Position numbers and translations under genes: made by a program | The notes under the pieces: generated by a model | Seen by the model: the letters and a program-made list of their open reading frames with translations, nothing else | The model's database searches: none | What the model was told of the DNA's origin: nothing | DNA from: Pseudomonas sp. St316 | GTDB taxonomy: Bacteria; Pseudomonadota; Gammaproteobacteria; Pseudomonadales; Pseudomonadaceae | Assembly: GCF_018325905.1 (NCBI RefSeq) | Contig: NZ_AP021901.1 | Span: forward strand, 5,146,001-5,210,000 | Reading direction: 5' to 3' | Length of the DNA: 64,000 bases | Part shown: piece after piece, positions 63,561-64,000 of the stretch | Layout: each line of letters starts with the position of its first letter | Numbering within the stretch: the first letter of the stretch is position 1

Positions 63561-64000
63561 GGTTTCACCTGCGAAGCAGCTGCCAGTCTGGCCTGGAATT
63601 CACTGAAGTCTTTAGTGCCATGGATGTATTCGTTGATCCATGCGGTAAAGGTCTCACGGTCCCGGGCGATCGGATCCCACGCCTGGTAGAAGCGGTTGTC
63701 ACGCTCGGTGTAGCCCAGAGCGTAGGACGGATGAGCACCACCCGGCACAAGGCACACGGCGCTCAACGCCCAGGTCGGCAGTACGCAAGCGTTCATCGGT
63801 GCGTTCAGATCGTCGACGATTTCTTCCACGGTGACGATGCAACGCTTGGCGGCCAGGGCGGCTTCTTTCTGCACACCGAGAATGCCCCACAGCAGCACGT
63901 TGCCCTTGCGGTCGGCTTTCTGGGCGTGGATCACAGTGATGTCCGGGCGCACCGAAGGTACAGCGGCCAATACTTCACCGGTGAAGGGACAGGTCACGCT
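63557..64000 (-). CDS. pcaI: 3-oxoadipate CoA-transferase subunit A, C-terminal part
   Basis: The last 147 codons of PcaI; the 5' end lies past the window end. TCPFTGEVLAAVPSVRPDITVIHAQKADRKGNVLLWGILGVQKEAALAAKR fits the family. It is the first visible gene of the pcaIJF-HG series; its promoter and any pcaR or pcaK gene are out of view. Confidence 0.92.
   Translation of the reverse strand, partial: SVTCPFTGEVLAAVPSVRPDITVIHAQKADRKGNVLLWGILGVQKEAALAAKRCIVTVEEIVDDLNAPMNACVLPTWALSAVCLVPGGAHPSYALGYTERDNRFYQAWDPIARDRETFTAWINEYIHGTKDFSEFQARLAAASQVKP

Overview
The window is bacterial chromosome from a fluorescent pseudomonad, most likely the Pseudomonas fluorescens complex. The evidence is gene content typical of that group (phaG, fosA, olsBA, xenB, an EmhABC/TtgABC-type RND pump with its TetR repressor, clustered pca genes) and about twenty REP hairpins built on the GTGGGAGCGAGCTTGCTCGCGAT core, mostly in inverted pairs between genes. 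Coding density is high and GC is about 60%, except for a patchier stretch between about 8 and 19 kb.

Layout. 1-4.7 kb: the 3' part of a urea (or guanidine) carboxylase gene and an allophanate hydrolase gene; the carboxylase carries a complete REP pair in frame. 4.8-7.7 kb: a degenerate GGDEF protein, a CWC protein, RsuA and PhaG. 7.9 kb: tRNA-Gly(CCC). 8-19.8 kb: an accessory-looking region with a 1457-aa RTX protein made of 642-bp tandem repeats, a dead Lrp/AsnC remnant, three toxin-antitoxin loci (hicAB, higBA, hicAB), a DUF3077 gene behind a multi-hairpin leader, an Lrp/LysE divergent pair and a low-affinity iron permease gene. Three genes here (hicB, the DUF3077 gene and the iron permease gene), and perhaps hicA, are each broken by one missing base. 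19.8-32.4 kb: DUF4142, a PAS-GAF-GGDEF cyclase, FosA, an alpha-oxoamine synthase/MFS pair, YiaY, a SIR2-like DUF4917 protein, YegP, a DJ-1 protein, a methyltransferase and a TPM/TPM/LemA group. 32.7-45.5 kb: BglX, ClsB/YceI, a serine hydrolase, olsBA behind a Pho-box-like array, AcpH, an arsR-MFS-xenB operon and an orphan gene. 45.7-52.4 kb: emhR and emhABC with a TtgR-type operator. 52.5-54.5 kb: a DUF6124 gene with its own leader and a large composite repeat. 54.5-64 kb: an OprD-type porin gene with a PcaR-like box, then the pca genes.

How genes cooperate. The pca cluster (pcaI, J, F, H, G, then T, B, D, C) encodes nearly the whole protocatechuate branch of the beta-ketoadipate pathway: ring cleavage (PcaHG), cycloisomerisation (PcaB), decarboxylation (PcaC), lactone hydrolysis (PcaD), CoA transfer (PcaIJ) and thiolysis (PcaF), with PcaT as transporter and the porin as probable outer-membrane entry. 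Carboxylase plus allophanate hydrolase release ammonia from urea-like nitrogen. OlsB plus OlsA make ornithine lipid.

The most interesting signals are: (i) a shared hairpin leader in front of two different small-protein genes (DUF3077 at 15.4 kb and DUF6124 at 52.9 kb); (ii) the composite repeat at 53.07-54.30 kb, with two ~345-bp inverted arms bounded by half-REPs around a 73-bp tandem array; (iii) the in-frame REP pair in the carboxylase; and (iv) the recently amplified RTX array with unit order A-B-A-B-B.
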